A DNA stretch of 64,000 nt. It comes from an uncultured Bacteroidales bacterium. GTDB taxonomy: Bacteria > Bacteroidota > Bacteroidia > Bacteroidales > F082. Below, piece by piece: positions 9,681 to 16,635 of the stretch. The first letter of the stretch is position 1, and every line of letters begins with the position of its first letter. The stretch lies in assembly GCA_905234275.1 (NCBI GenBank), contig CAJOHD010000010.1, positions 1-64,000 of the forward strand, written 5' to 3'. The notes beneath the pieces were generated by a model that was given only the letters and a program-made list of their open reading frames with translations, was not told the DNA's origin and made no database searches. The position numbers and the translations under genes are program-made.

Positions 9681-11381
9681 ATGTCATTATTATCAATTGC
9701 AAATTTGTGGCAGACCAACCGCACCTTGGTGATTTTAATCGGCATTTTGATTGTCGTGATCCCATTTTTGGTCTACTATCTCCGTCAAGCCAAGAAATAT
9801 CATCCTAAAGGCTTGATTGCAGCAGCTTTAAGCAACATGGGCGAGCGTTTCGGCTATTACATCATGAACGCAATCCTTCTGTTGTTCCTCGTTTCAAAAT
9901 TCGGTTTGCCGGACAAGACCGCTAGTATCATCTACTCGGTGTTTTACTTCGGAATCTACGTGTTGAGTTTGGTTGGTGGTATCATTGCTGACCGCACTCA
10001 GAACTATCCGCGCACCATACAATGGGGTTTGATTATCATGGCTGCAGGTTATGTAGGCTTGGCCATCCCAATGTTCAGCAAGGACGCCAACGGCATCATC
10101 CTCGACAACGGCGGTGCATGGTGGGGCATCTTAATCTTCACATGCTTTGCATTGCTCTGCATCTCATTCGGTAACGGTTTGTTCAAAGGCAACCTTCAGG
10201 CTCTCGTCGGCAAGCTTTACGACAAGTTTGAAGTTGAGGCAGCTGCAAAAGGTCCTGAGGCATTAGCCGAAGCTAAAGACCGTCGCGACAGCGGTTTCCA
10301 GATTTTCTACGTGTTTATCAACATCGGTGGTGTTATCGCTCCATTCGTGGCTCCTATGCTCCGTAACTGGTGGCTCAAGGCACATAACTTCGTTTACAAC
10401 GCTGACATGCCGGCACTTTGCCACCAATATCTCGCCAACGGTGAACAGACTCAGAAGTTCACTGAAAACATGGCAAAATCGTTGGTTGACGGCGCAGCAG
10501 CACCTACCGACCTCGTGACATTCAGCTCACAGTATATCGATGTGTTCAACACAGGTGTTCACTATGCATTCATCGCATCAGTGGTCGCCATGATGATTTC
10601 ACTAATCGTGTTCCTCTGCACAAAGAAGATTTTCCCACAGCCTTCAAAGAAAGAGAAAGCTGAAGTTATCGAATACACACAGGAGGAAAAACTCGCCATG
10701 GCAAAGGAAATCAAACAGCGTCTCTACGCTTTGTTTGCAGTTCTCGGTATCGCCATCTTCTTCTGGCTCTCGTTCCACCAGAACAGCCAGTCGCTTACTC
10801 TGTTAGCACGCGACTTCGTGGTGACCGACTTCTTCCCTGCTGAGATTTGGCAAGCACTTAACCCATTATATGTCATTATCTTGACACCTCTTGTCATGGC
10901 CGCTTTCGCTTGGCTCGTAAGAAAAGGCAAAGGCGTTTCAACACCTCGTAAGATCGCTTACGGTATGGGTATCGCCGGTTTGGCTTACCTCTTCCTGATG
11001 GTTCTTTCAATCTCATGCAACTATCCTTCAGGCGAAGAGTTCCGCGCAATGGATGCAGCTACTATGGCAGCTAACGGTCTCGCAAAATCAGGACCATGGG
11101 TATTGATTGTCACTTACTTCTTCTTGACCGTCGCTGAGTTGTTCATCTCACCTCTCGGACTTTCGTTCGTATCAAAGGTGGCTCCACGTCACATGGTGGG
11201 TCTCTGCCAGGGCTTGTGGCTTGGTGCAACAGCTATCGGCAACTTGTTCATCTTCGTCGGACCTCTCATGTACGACGCTTGGGACATCTGGATTTGCTGG
11301 GGCGTGTTCCTCGCAATCTGCGTCGTCTCAATGTCAGTGATGTTCGGAATGGTGAAGTGGCTTGAGAAAGTAACTGCGTAA
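9681..11381 (+). CDS. POT/PTR family proton-coupled peptide transporter
   Basis: 566 residues with 12 or more hydrophobic segments. The POT family (PF00854) moves di- and tripeptides with protons across the inner membrane. Family signs: the GERFGYYIMNAILLLFL motif in the first helix (E-R-F-x-Y-Y), GGIIADR in loop 2-3, FYVFINIGGVIAPF, and the long central loop with KKEKAEVIEYTQEEKLAM. C-terminal PLGLSFVSKVAPRHMVGLCQG is also typical. Peptide uptake fits an asaccharolytic or proteolytic lifestyle, in line with the secreted peptidases of this window. A 29-bp palindrome with a T-run follows and probably ends transcription. Confidence 0.93.
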   Translation: MSLLSIANLWQTNRTLVILIGILIVVIPFLVYYLRQAKKYHPKGLIAAALSNMGERFGYYIMNAILLLFLVSKFGLPDKTASIIYSVFYFGIYVLSLVGGIIADRTQNYPRTIQWGLIIMAAGYVGLAIPMFSKDANGIILDNGGAWWGILIFTCFALLCISFGNGLFKGNLQALVGKLYDKFEVEAAAKGPEALAEAKDRRDSGFQIFYVFINIGGVIAPFVAPMLRNWWLKAHNFVYNADMPALCHQYLANGEQTQKFTENMAKSLVDGAAAPTDLVTFSSQYIDVFNTGVHYAFIASVVAMMISLIVFLCTKKIFPQPSKKEKAEVIEYTQEEKLAMAKEIKQRLYALFAVLGIAIFFWLSFHQNSQSLTLLARDFVVTDFFPAEIWQALNPLYVIILTPLVMAAFAWLVRKGKGVSTPRKIAYGMGIAGLAYLFLMVLSISCNYPSGEEFRAMDAATMAANGLAKSGPWVLIVTYFFLTVAELFISPLGLSFVSKVAPRHMVGLCQGLWLGATAIGNLFIFVGPLMYDAWDIWICWGVFLAICVVSMSVMFGMVKWLEKVTA

Positions 11382-11383
11382 CC

Positions 11384-11412
11384 TGGTTATTGGTTATAGG
11401 TTATTGGTTATA
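11384..11412. repeat. GGTTATTGGTTATAGG low-complexity spacer
   Basis: Tandem GGTTATTG/GGTTATAG words directly upstream of the 11413-11441 palindrome; same word family as at 2402-2437 and 26990-27018. Confidence 0.55.
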
Positions 11413-11441
11413 GTAGAGACGCCATGGTATGACGTCTCTAC
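11413..11441. repeat. GTAGAGACG...CGTCTCTAC palindromic repeat, copy 1 (terminator-like)
   Basis: Nine-base arms GTAGAGACG and CGTCTCTAC flank an 11-base centre and are followed by ATTTTTAAAAAA, so the copy can act as a terminator for the POT gene. The same arms recur at 54561, 54787, 55378 and 61418, there with different centres. Confidence 0.75.
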
Positions 11442-11459
11442 ATTTTTAAAAAATGATTT

Positions 11460-11780
11460 ATGAAAAATTTATCAAAAGAAGAATTTGAAATTTATTGTCT
11501 GCTAATCGCGGCGGATGCGGATTTCGACATCACCAAGCAGGAGCTTATCGCCATTGGCGCGCATACTGACCCCGTGATGTTTGTAAGGATTTACAACGGC
11601 TTCGAGGCGGACAACATGACGACAAGAATCGAGACAATTCGCGAACATAAGGCAATATATATCAAAGACGAGCTCGACCGGCAGAATCATTTCGAGAGAA
11701 TGAAAAAGGTGTTCTTCGCCGACGGCAGGTACACCGCAGCGGAAAAGAGTGTTTTCTCAATGTTAAGGAAACTTATTTGA
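11460..11780 (+). CDS. Small TerB-like protein
   Basis: 106 residues. The pattern YCLLIAADADFDITKQELIAI near the start and VFFADGRYTAAEKSVFSMLRKLI at the end resembles the repeated A-x-A-D-G-x-I-x-x-x-E helical units of TerB-like all-alpha proteins. Function is not known; TerB homologues bind metal at such acidic sites. No signal peptide is seen. Its TGA stop is also the first three bases of the 97-bp inverted repeat 11778-11874. Assignment is by pattern only. Confidence 0.6.
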   Translation: MKNLSKEEFEIYCLLIAADADFDITKQELIAIGAHTDPVMFVRIYNGFEADNMTTRIETIREHKAIYIKDELDRQNHFERMKKVFFADGRYTAAEKSVFSMLRKLI

Positions 11781-11874
11781 GATTCCTCGCCCCTACCGGG
11801 GCTCGGAATGACAACCCCATAATAATAATGACTTGTCATTCCGACCTCGACCGAAGGGAGAGGGAGGAATCTCA
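11778..11874. repeat. 97-bp inverted repeat that supplies both flanking stop codons
   Basis: Outer arms TGAGATTCCTC (11778-11788) and GAGGAATCTCA (11864-11874). Inner arms TCGGAATGACAA (11803-11814) and TTGTCATTCCGA (11833-11844). A GCCCC-TACC-GGGGC hairpin lies at 11789-11802. The TGA at each end is the stop codon of the converging genes on either side. The sequence resembles widespread intergenic TGAGATTCCTC...GGAATGACAA repeats of Bacteroidota. Confidence 0.8.
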
Positions 11875-12609
11875 ATACTTTTTCCGATATTTCGGACAAT
11901 AGATCAAGAATACCGTCGGTTTTTTATTCCAATCGTATTTTATTGATTTCCATTCTGATATAGGCTTGCTGACGATCTTCTCGTCCTCCATGGTGATATT
12001 CGATGCCACGCAGAGCATTGTCGTCGGATGACAGTTTTTCACCAACTCCTCTATCATCGCGTTATTGCGGAAAGGCGTCTCGATGAAAAGCTCTGTCTCA
12101 TCATTTGCAAGCGACTGACGTTCAAGGGATTTTATCTTTTGAATGCGTTCAGAATTTTTTATTGGGAGATAACCGTGGAAGCAGAATGACTGTCCGTTGA
12201 ATCCTGACGCCATCAATGCCAAAATCATAGCATTGGGACCAGTGAGCGGCACCACCTGAATGCCAGCTTGATGTGCAAGTTCGACAATAAGTGCTCCAGG
12301 GTCGGCGACACAAGGTGTACCCGCCTCAGACATCAGTCCGACATCCTGTCCGTCAAGGGCTTTACCAAGATATGTCAACAAATCGGGATTCTGTGGATTG
12401 TGCTTGTCGAGCTCAACGAATTCGAGTTCGTCGATGGGACAAGGCATGTGCATCTTGCTGAGCATGCGGCGAGCCGTGCGCACATTTTCGACCACGAAAA
12501 AACGCAGAGTCCTTACGATTTCCAATGTACCTTCCGGAATAACCTGTTCCGCCGAGGTTGCACCAAGCAGCGCAGGAAGGAGATACAGATTCCCAAATTG
12601 CTGATTCAT
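11872..12609 (-). CDS. RsmI-like SAM-dependent methyltransferase (tetrapyrrole methylase fold)
   Basis: 245 residues from MNQQFGNLYLLPALLG. The fold and motifs (LGKALDGQDVGLMSEAGTP, VADPGALIVELAHQ, VVPLTGPNAMILALMASG) are those of the YraL/RsmI branch, which 2'-O-methylates C1402 of 16S rRNA. The N-terminus is diverged from classical RsmI (no GTLYLVATPIGN), so this is the shorter Bacteroidota paralogue whose substrate is less certain. It starts 6 bp after dnaA's stop on the same strand and probably shares its transcript. Its stop TGA lies in the 97-bp inverted repeat. Confidence 0.85.
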   Translation of the reverse strand: MNQQFGNLYLLPALLGATSAEQVIPEGTLEIVRTLRFFVVENVRTARRMLSKMHMPCPIDELEFVELDKHNPQNPDLLTYLGKALDGQDVGLMSEAGTPCVADPGALIVELAHQAGIQVVPLTGPNAMILALMASGFNGQSFCFHGYLPIKNSERIQKIKSLERQSLANDETELFIETPFRNNAMIEELVKNCHPTTMLCVASNITMEDEKIVSKPISEWKSIKYDWNKKPTVFLIYCPKYRKKY

Positions 12610-12615
12610 AACGAT

Positions 12616-14052
12616 TTATAGAAGTGTCTGCTCAATCTTGTCGGCGATTGCGCGGAACTGTTTGTCGGTATCCAAAAGGTTGGCGACGGTCTTGAGTGCA
12701 TGGATGACGGTGGCGTGGTCCTTGCCTCCGCACTGCTCTCCGATGGTGATGAGCGGCGCCTTGGTGTATTTTTTCGAGAAATACATCGACAGCTGGCGTG
12801 CCTGCACTATGTTGCGTTTCCTCGACTTCGTGAAGAAATCGGCTTGTGAAGTGCCCATCTCCTCGCACACCGCATTGATAATGTAGGTGATTGTGATTTC
12901 ACGGTTCGAGTTGTTGACAAAACGCTCGACCATCTGTTTCGCGAGGCTGATGGTGATTGATTTTCTGTTCAGCGACGACTGTGCTATCAACGAAATCAGG
13001 AAGCCTTCCATCTCGCGGACATTGGTCTTGATATGCTCCGCGATGTAGTTCACCACGTCTTCCGGAAGCTCCACACCTTCGTTGTAAGCTTTGCGTTTCA
13101 GGATGTTACGTCTTGTCTCGACATCCGGCATCGACATCTCGGCCGAGAGTCCCCATTTGAAACGTGAGATTAGGCGCTGTTCCATGTCCTTAATCTCCGC
13201 AGGAGGCTTGTCGCAGGTGAAAATAAGCTGCTTGCCTGTCTGCTGCAGGTGGTTGAAGATATGGAATAATGTATCTTGTGTCTTCGGTTTGCCCGAAAGG
13301 AACTGAATATCGTCGATGATTAGCACGTCTATCATCTGGTAGAAATGCACAAAGTCGTCGCGGCTACTCTTCGAGCTGTTGTTGCGGCACGATGCCTGGA
13401 ACTGCATCAAAAACTGCTCCGCGTTGACATACAAAACCGTCAATTCAGGATGATGTTTCTTCGTCTCGAGACCTATAGCCTGGCAGATATGCGTCTTCCC
13501 CATGCCTGTCGGACTAAACACAAACATCGGGTTGAAAGCTGTCCTACCTGGATTTTTCGCCACAGCGAGACCTGCTTCGTAAGCCACGCGGTTACAATCG
13601 CCCACAACGAAGTTCTCCATGCAGTAGTTCTCGTTGAGGTTCGATTCGATATTCACCTTCTTAATACCCGGCAGCGCAAACGGATTCATAATCTTCGTTT
13701 CCGTATTATCGAAATCGATTTGTATCTGTTTTGGCGGATTTTTGGTGTTGGTGCGGTCCACCGACGGCTGTTTCACCACCACCGGTTTGTTCTCGTTGTT
13801 ATCCATCATGATGGAATACTCGAGCTTCCCTTCCGGACCGAGAACCTTGCGGATTGTGGCTTTTATGACTTTAATATAATGAGTCTCAAGAAATTCATAG
13901 AAGAAATCAGAAGGCACCTGAATAGTCAGCAGACCGTTCCTGTAGTCGACAGGCTTAATCGGCTCGAACCAAGTCGAGAAAGCTTGCGCCGGAACGTTCT
14001 CCCGAATCATCGAGAGGCAGTCTTCCCATATTTCAAACAAATTTCTATTCAT
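12616..14052 (-). CDS. dnaA: Chromosomal replication initiator DnaA
   Basis: 478 residues with all four domains: N-terminal domain I (LFEIWEDCLSMIRENV), a polar linker about 90-125, the AAA+ domain with Walker A SPTGMGKTH (181-188; Met replaces the more usual Leu), Walker B VLIIDDIQFL (243-252), and the C-terminal DNA-binding domain with GGKDHATVIHALKTV (442-456), the DnaA signature. It opens oriC by binding DnaA boxes. It is probably cotranscribed with the methyltransferase. No cluster of TTATCCACA-like boxes was seen in the adjacent AT-rich 14053-14238 spacer. Confidence 0.98.
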   Translation of the reverse strand: MNRNLFEIWEDCLSMIRENVPAQAFSTWFEPIKPVDYRNGLLTIQVPSDFFYEFLETHYIKVIKATIRKVLGPEGKLEYSIMMDNNENKPVVVKQPSVDRTNTKNPPKQIQIDFDNTETKIMNPFALPGIKKVNIESNLNENYCMENFVVGDCNRVAYEAGLAVAKNPGRTAFNPMFVFSPTGMGKTHICQAIGLETKKHHPELTVLYVNAEQFLMQFQASCRNNSSKSSRDDFVHFYQMIDVLIIDDIQFLSGKPKTQDTLFHIFNHLQQTGKQLIFTCDKPPAEIKDMEQRLISRFKWGLSAEMSMPDVETRRNILKRKAYNEGVELPEDVVNYIAEHIKTNVREMEGFLISLIAQSSLNRKSITISLAKQMVERFVNNSNREITITYIINAVCEEMGTSQADFFTKSRKRNIVQARQLSMYFSKKYTKAPLITIGEQCGGKDHATVIHALKTVANLLDTDKQFRAIADKIEQTLL

Positions 14053-14195
14053 TCAAATGCTCAACTATATAAAAATCAATTGTTTATAATGGTCGTTTTT
14101 TGCTCAAAACGATGTTACAAATATCAACATAAAAAAGTTAATAAAAATATTTTTTTTGTATTGACTTTTAATTTTTTTCGTATTAACTTACGAGG

Positions 14196-14203
14196 CAAAG
14201 GTA
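14196..14203 (-). promoter_or_regulatory. Candidate -7 element of dnaA
   Basis: TACCTTTG on the minus strand, about 144 bp before the dnaA ATG, followed by a very AT-rich leader (14053-14195). Confidence 0.45.
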
Positions 14204-14238
14204 AATTTTGGGTCAAAAATCAGCGTAATTTACTGATA

Positions 14239-14853
14239 TTAAATGGTTTTGAGGTATTTTACAGTGACTCCGTAGATTCGCTTCAGTTTTTCAACAATTC
14301 TGTCGGAATCGCTTTGTCTTATTGATATTTCGAGATAACAAGCCAATTCAAATTTTGGGTTCTGTTGTTCGAGATTTTCGTCTTTGAGGATACGCATCAC
14401 CTCGTTGAGGAGCGGGTAGTCGAATTCGAGACTGTAGACCTCGTCGATGGTTTTTTCAACAATTGTGCAGTTGTCAAGCGCCTCTCGCGCCGACGTCTTG
14501 TACGCGTTGATGAGTCCAGGCACCCCCAGCAGCTGTCCGCCGAAATAACGCGTCACGACGACGCAGACGTTGGTGACATCTTTTGAGAGTATCTGGTTCA
14601 GGATAGGTTTGCCGGCAGTTCCTGACGGCTCGCCGTCGTCGCTCGAGCGATAGCACGCCTTGTCGGGGCCGATCATGAAGGCATAGCAGTGATGTTTAGC
14701 ATCGAAATATTTTTTCTTGATTTCAGCGACATGCTCTTTCACCTCCGCTTCCGAATGCACCGGAAACGCCTCCGCAATAAACTTGGAGCCTTTCTCTTTG
14801 TAGAGCCCCTCGCCTTTTGTGGTCACTATTTTATATGAATCCTCAAATAACAT
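14239..14853 (-). CDS. YigZ/IMPACT family protein
   Basis: 204 residues. The IMPACT signature is clear: SKFIAEAFPV, DAKHHCYAFMIG, the SSDDGEPSGTAGKPIL motif and VVVTRYFGGQLLGVPGLINAY. A second ferredoxin-like domain (DUF1949-type) follows at about 135-204. The fold resembles ribosomal S5 domain 2; bacterial YigZ has no settled function, while eukaryotic IMPACT regulates GCN2. It is upstream of dnaA on the same strand and divergent from prmC. Confidence 0.92.
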   Translation of the reverse strand: MLFEDSYKIVTTKGEGLYKEKGSKFIAEAFPVHSEAEVKEHVAEIKKKYFDAKHHCYAFMIGPDKACYRSSDDGEPSGTAGKPILNQILSKDVTNVCVVVTRYFGGQLLGVPGLINAYKTSAREALDNCTIVEKTIDEVYSLEFDYPLLNEVMRILKDENLEQQNPKFELACYLEISIRQSDSDRIVEKLKRIYGVTVKYLKTI

Positions 14854-14872
14854 GATGCAAAGATAATAAAAA

Positions 14873-14960
14873 TTTAAAGACTTTAGTCATTAGTCTTTAG
14901 ACTTTAGTATTAATTCTTCTAAAAACTAAAGACTAAGAACTAAAGACTAAAGACTTTTTG
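14873..14960. repeat. Inverted arms of repeated CTTTAGTC/ACTAAAGAC words
   Basis: The spacer is built of the word AGACTTTAGT on the left and its reverse complement ACTAAAGACT on the right, so it can fold as a long imperfect hairpin between the divergent yigZ-like and prmC genes. The same words recur at 30100-30178. Confidence 0.6.
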
Positions 14961-14961
14961 C

Positions 14962-14969
14962 TATTTTTG
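14962..14969 (+). promoter_or_regulatory. -7 element of prmC; transcript possibly leaderless
   Basis: TATTTTTG ends only 4 bp before the prmC ATG at 14974. Transcription starting at the normal distance would begin at or next to the start codon; a second in-frame ATG lies at 14980. Confidence 0.5.
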
Positions 14970-14973
14970 TAGC

Positions 14974-15864
14974 ATGAAAATGTCATCAAATTTAGTTCGG
15001 GATTGCCGAAAGTATTATGCAAGCGAGTTGGAGAAGATTTACGGCTCCAATGAAGCCAATGCGTTGATAATGATTCTGTTGGAACATTATTTTGGCATCG
15101 ACAGAGTAAAAATCGCCATGGATCCCGAGCTTCGTTTAAGTGAATCTGAATTGTTGACATTACATTTTGCCGTAAAGGAGCTGCTAAAAAACAAGCCGAT
15201 TCAATACATTTTGGGCGAAACAGAATTTTGTGGAATGCGGTTTTTTGTTGATGAAAATGTGCTTATTCCACGTCCTGAAACAGAGGAAATGGTTAATATG
15301 ATTGTTTCCCGTAGGGACAAGGCATGCCTTGTCCGTACAGGATGCGATGTATTGGATATCGGCACCGGCTCCGGCTGCATCGCCATCAGCCTTGCAAAAT
15401 TATTGAAAAACAGTTCCGTAACCGCCGTTGACGTTTCTGAAAAAGCATTGGAGGTGGCAAAAAAGAATGCAGCTGCCAACGATGTCAATGTCAATTTTAT
15501 AAATGACGACATTTTAAATCCTAAAAACCCGGAATTACTGGAAAACAAGTTCGACATCATCGTCAGCAACCCACCTTACGTCTGCGAGAGCGAGAAATCA
15601 GAGATGCGCGCCAACGTTTTGGATTACGAGCCTTCCACCGCCCTTTTCGTCAGCGACAACGACCCATTGATTTTCTACAGAAAGATTTTGGAATTCGCAC
15701 AGAAGGCATTGAAACCCGATGGTGAGGTTTGGTTTGAAATCAATGAAAAATTCGGCAAGGAGACGGCTGAATTGTGCCATTCAGAAGGTTTTAAAAACGT
15801 TGAAATCATCAGGGATTTCAAGGGGAGAGAGAGAGTTGTCAGAGCACAGCGGCAATTTTCCTGA
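14974..15864 (+). CDS. prmC: Release factor glutamine N5-methyltransferase PrmC, with palindrome-encoded insertion
   Basis: 296 residues. PrmC methylates the glutamine of the GGQ motif in release factors RF1 and RF2. Seen: N-terminal helical domain with PIQYILGETEF, the VLIPRPETEEMV motif, SAM-binding VLDIGTGSGCIAISLA, and the catalytic SNPPY (198-202). Residues about 112-123 (SRRDKACLVRTG), between ETEEMVNMIV and the SAM motif, are encoded by a palindromic repeat (15311-15338) and have no place in typical PrmC. The frame is kept and all catalytic motifs remain. The last 26 bp overlap the converging HigA-like gene. Confidence 0.95.
   Translation: MKMSSNLVRDCRKYYASELEKIYGSNEANALIMILLEHYFGIDRVKIAMDPELRLSESELLTLHFAVKELLKNKPIQYILGETEFCGMRFFVDENVLIPRPETEEMVNMIVSRRDKACLVRTGCDVLDIGTGSGCIAISLAKLLKNSSVTAVDVSEKALEVAKKNAAANDVNVNFINDDILNPKNPELLENKFDIIVSNPPYVCESEKSEMRANVLDYEPSTALFVSDNDPLIFYRKILEFAQKALKPDGEVWFEINEKFGKETAELCHSEGFKNVEIIRDFKGRERVVRAQRQFS
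15311..15338. repeat. Palindromic repeat inside prmC
   Basis: A perfect 20-bp palindrome, GGACAAGGCATGCCTTGTCC, at 15315-15334 is flanked by GTAG and GTAC. It resembles the GTAGAGACG repeats in overall form (GTAG...TAC ends, 28 bp) but has a different core. It lies in frame within prmC. Confidence 0.75.
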
Positions 15865-16171
15865 TATTAAGAATATGTTTCAGCACATTATTGTCATTTT
15901 TCGCAACCTGCAAGTTATAGTCGGCCTGCATCTGAATCCAAAGCTGTGCGTCAATTCCCAATGCTGCCTCAATATAAAGTGCATAATCTGTTGAAATTGG
16001 CCTCTTTCCATTAGGAATCTCATTCAAAACGGTATATGAAACGCTCATCTGTTGCGCCAGCTGTTTCTGCGAAATGCCTCGATATTCAATCTCTTCTTTC
16101 AGCAGGAGGCCGGGATGCACTGGCTCGGATGGCAACAAGTTGTTGGCAATGTTATTCGATGTAGTTTTCAT
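15839..16171 (-). CDS. HigA-like XRE-family regulator, no toxin partner seen
   Basis: 110 residues, MKTTSNNIANNLLPSEPVHPG. The HigA pattern is present: PVHPGLLLKEEIEYRGISQKQLAQQM, the helix-turn-helix, N-G-K-R-P-I-S, and DAQLWIQMQADYNL. HigA antitoxins normally follow higB; the 200 bp upstream contain no HigB remnant, so this looks like an orphan. It may still regulate its own promoter, whose -7 box lies only 4 bp before its ATG. The 3' end overlaps prmC by 26 bp. Confidence 0.88.
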   Translation of the reverse strand: MKTTSNNIANNLLPSEPVHPGLLLKEEIEYRGISQKQLAQQMSVSYTVLNEIPNGKRPISTDYALYIEAALGIDAQLWIQMQADYNLQVAKNDNNVLKHILNIRKIAAVL

Positions 16172-16175
16172 GGCA

Positions 16176-16183
16176 CAAAGGTA
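16176..16183 (-). promoter_or_regulatory. -7 element of the HigA-like gene; transcript possibly leaderless
   Basis: TACCTTTG on the minus strand followed by TGCC and then the ATG at 16171. Confidence 0.5.
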
Positions 16184-16230
16184 ATATAAAATCTTTTACA
16201 AAATTCGACTTTTTACGAATTATTTATTAT

Positions 16231-16269
16231 GTTGTAATTTTCACATCCGTATGGTGTAATAATTGCATC
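16231..16269 (+). promoter_or_regulatory. Paired 17-bp direct repeats upstream of the small lipoprotein gene
   Basis: Units 16231-16247 (GTTGTAATTTTCACATC, degenerate) and 16253-16269 (GGTGTAATAATTGCATC) are separated by 5 bp. The pair ends exactly 31 bp before the -7 box at 16301-16308. The same unit, spacing and distance occur at 22669-22707 and 23020-23058, read in the direction of the controlled gene. Confidence 0.7.
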
Positions 16270-16300
16270 ATGCTATTTGATTTTTCTCAATTTTTTATTA

Positions 16301-16308
16301 TACTTTTG
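16301..16308 (+). promoter_or_regulatory. Promoter of the small lipoprotein gene
   Basis: TACTTTTG -7 box with a TTG at 16277-16279 (21-bp gap) as candidate -33 element; leader of about 65 nt. Confidence 0.6.
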
Positions 16309-16374
16309 TCAGTGTTAAGCGTAAGCTGAAACGCTTGGTTTTTCGGCAATTTAATAATTCTAAATCAACTAGTT

Positions 16375-16587
16375 ATGAAGAAAAAAACATTAATTATTTT
16401 GGGTCTCGTCGCTATCTTCGGTCTTGGCTTGGTATCATGCAAGAAAGACTGCAAATGTGTTGGCAAACTTAACGGACAAGAAGTCGTGAACACAACTTCT
16501 AAGACTAAAAAATCTGATTGCAAAGGCACCTATACAGAATCCTACATGGGATACAATGTCACTGTGGACTGCACTTGGGGCAACTAA
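16375..16587 (+). CDS. Small Cys-containing lipoprotein, family unknown
   Basis: 70 residues. Signal peptide with lipobox LVSC, lipidated Cys22; the mature part has four more cysteines (26, 28, 49, 66), enough for two disulfides, and ends VTVDCTWGN. Not assigned to any family. A paired operator identical in form to that of the convergent six-gene operon lies upstream, so it is probably coregulated with those genes, two of which encode thioredoxin-like proteins. A strong terminator follows at 16610-16635. Lys at +2 of the mature protein leaves its final membrane uncertain. Confidence 0.8.
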   Translation: MKKKTLIILGLVAIFGLGLVSCKKDCKCVGKLNGQEVVNTTSKTKKSDCKGTYTESYMGYNVTVDCTWGN

Positions 16588-16609
16588 ACGATTGTGATAA
16601 ATAATTTTT

Positions 16610-16635
16610 AATAGCGGATATATCTATCCGCTATT
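16610..16635 (+). terminator. Terminator of the small lipoprotein gene
   Basis: Stem AATAGCGGATA (16610-16620) with TATCCGCTATT (16625-16635), loop TATC, then TTTT. The stem includes the TAG stop of the convergent gene ending at 16631. Confidence 0.8.

Noticed and set aside
14053..14238. Possible oriC next to dnaA
   Set aside because: The spacer is AT-rich, but no cluster of TTATCCACA-like DnaA boxes is seen, and Bacteroidota origins need not lie beside dnaA.
13345..14325. Long plus-strand open frame opposite dnaA
   Set aside because: It runs antisense through dnaA and the yigZ-like gene, has no promoter or family pattern, and is a shadow of their codon use.
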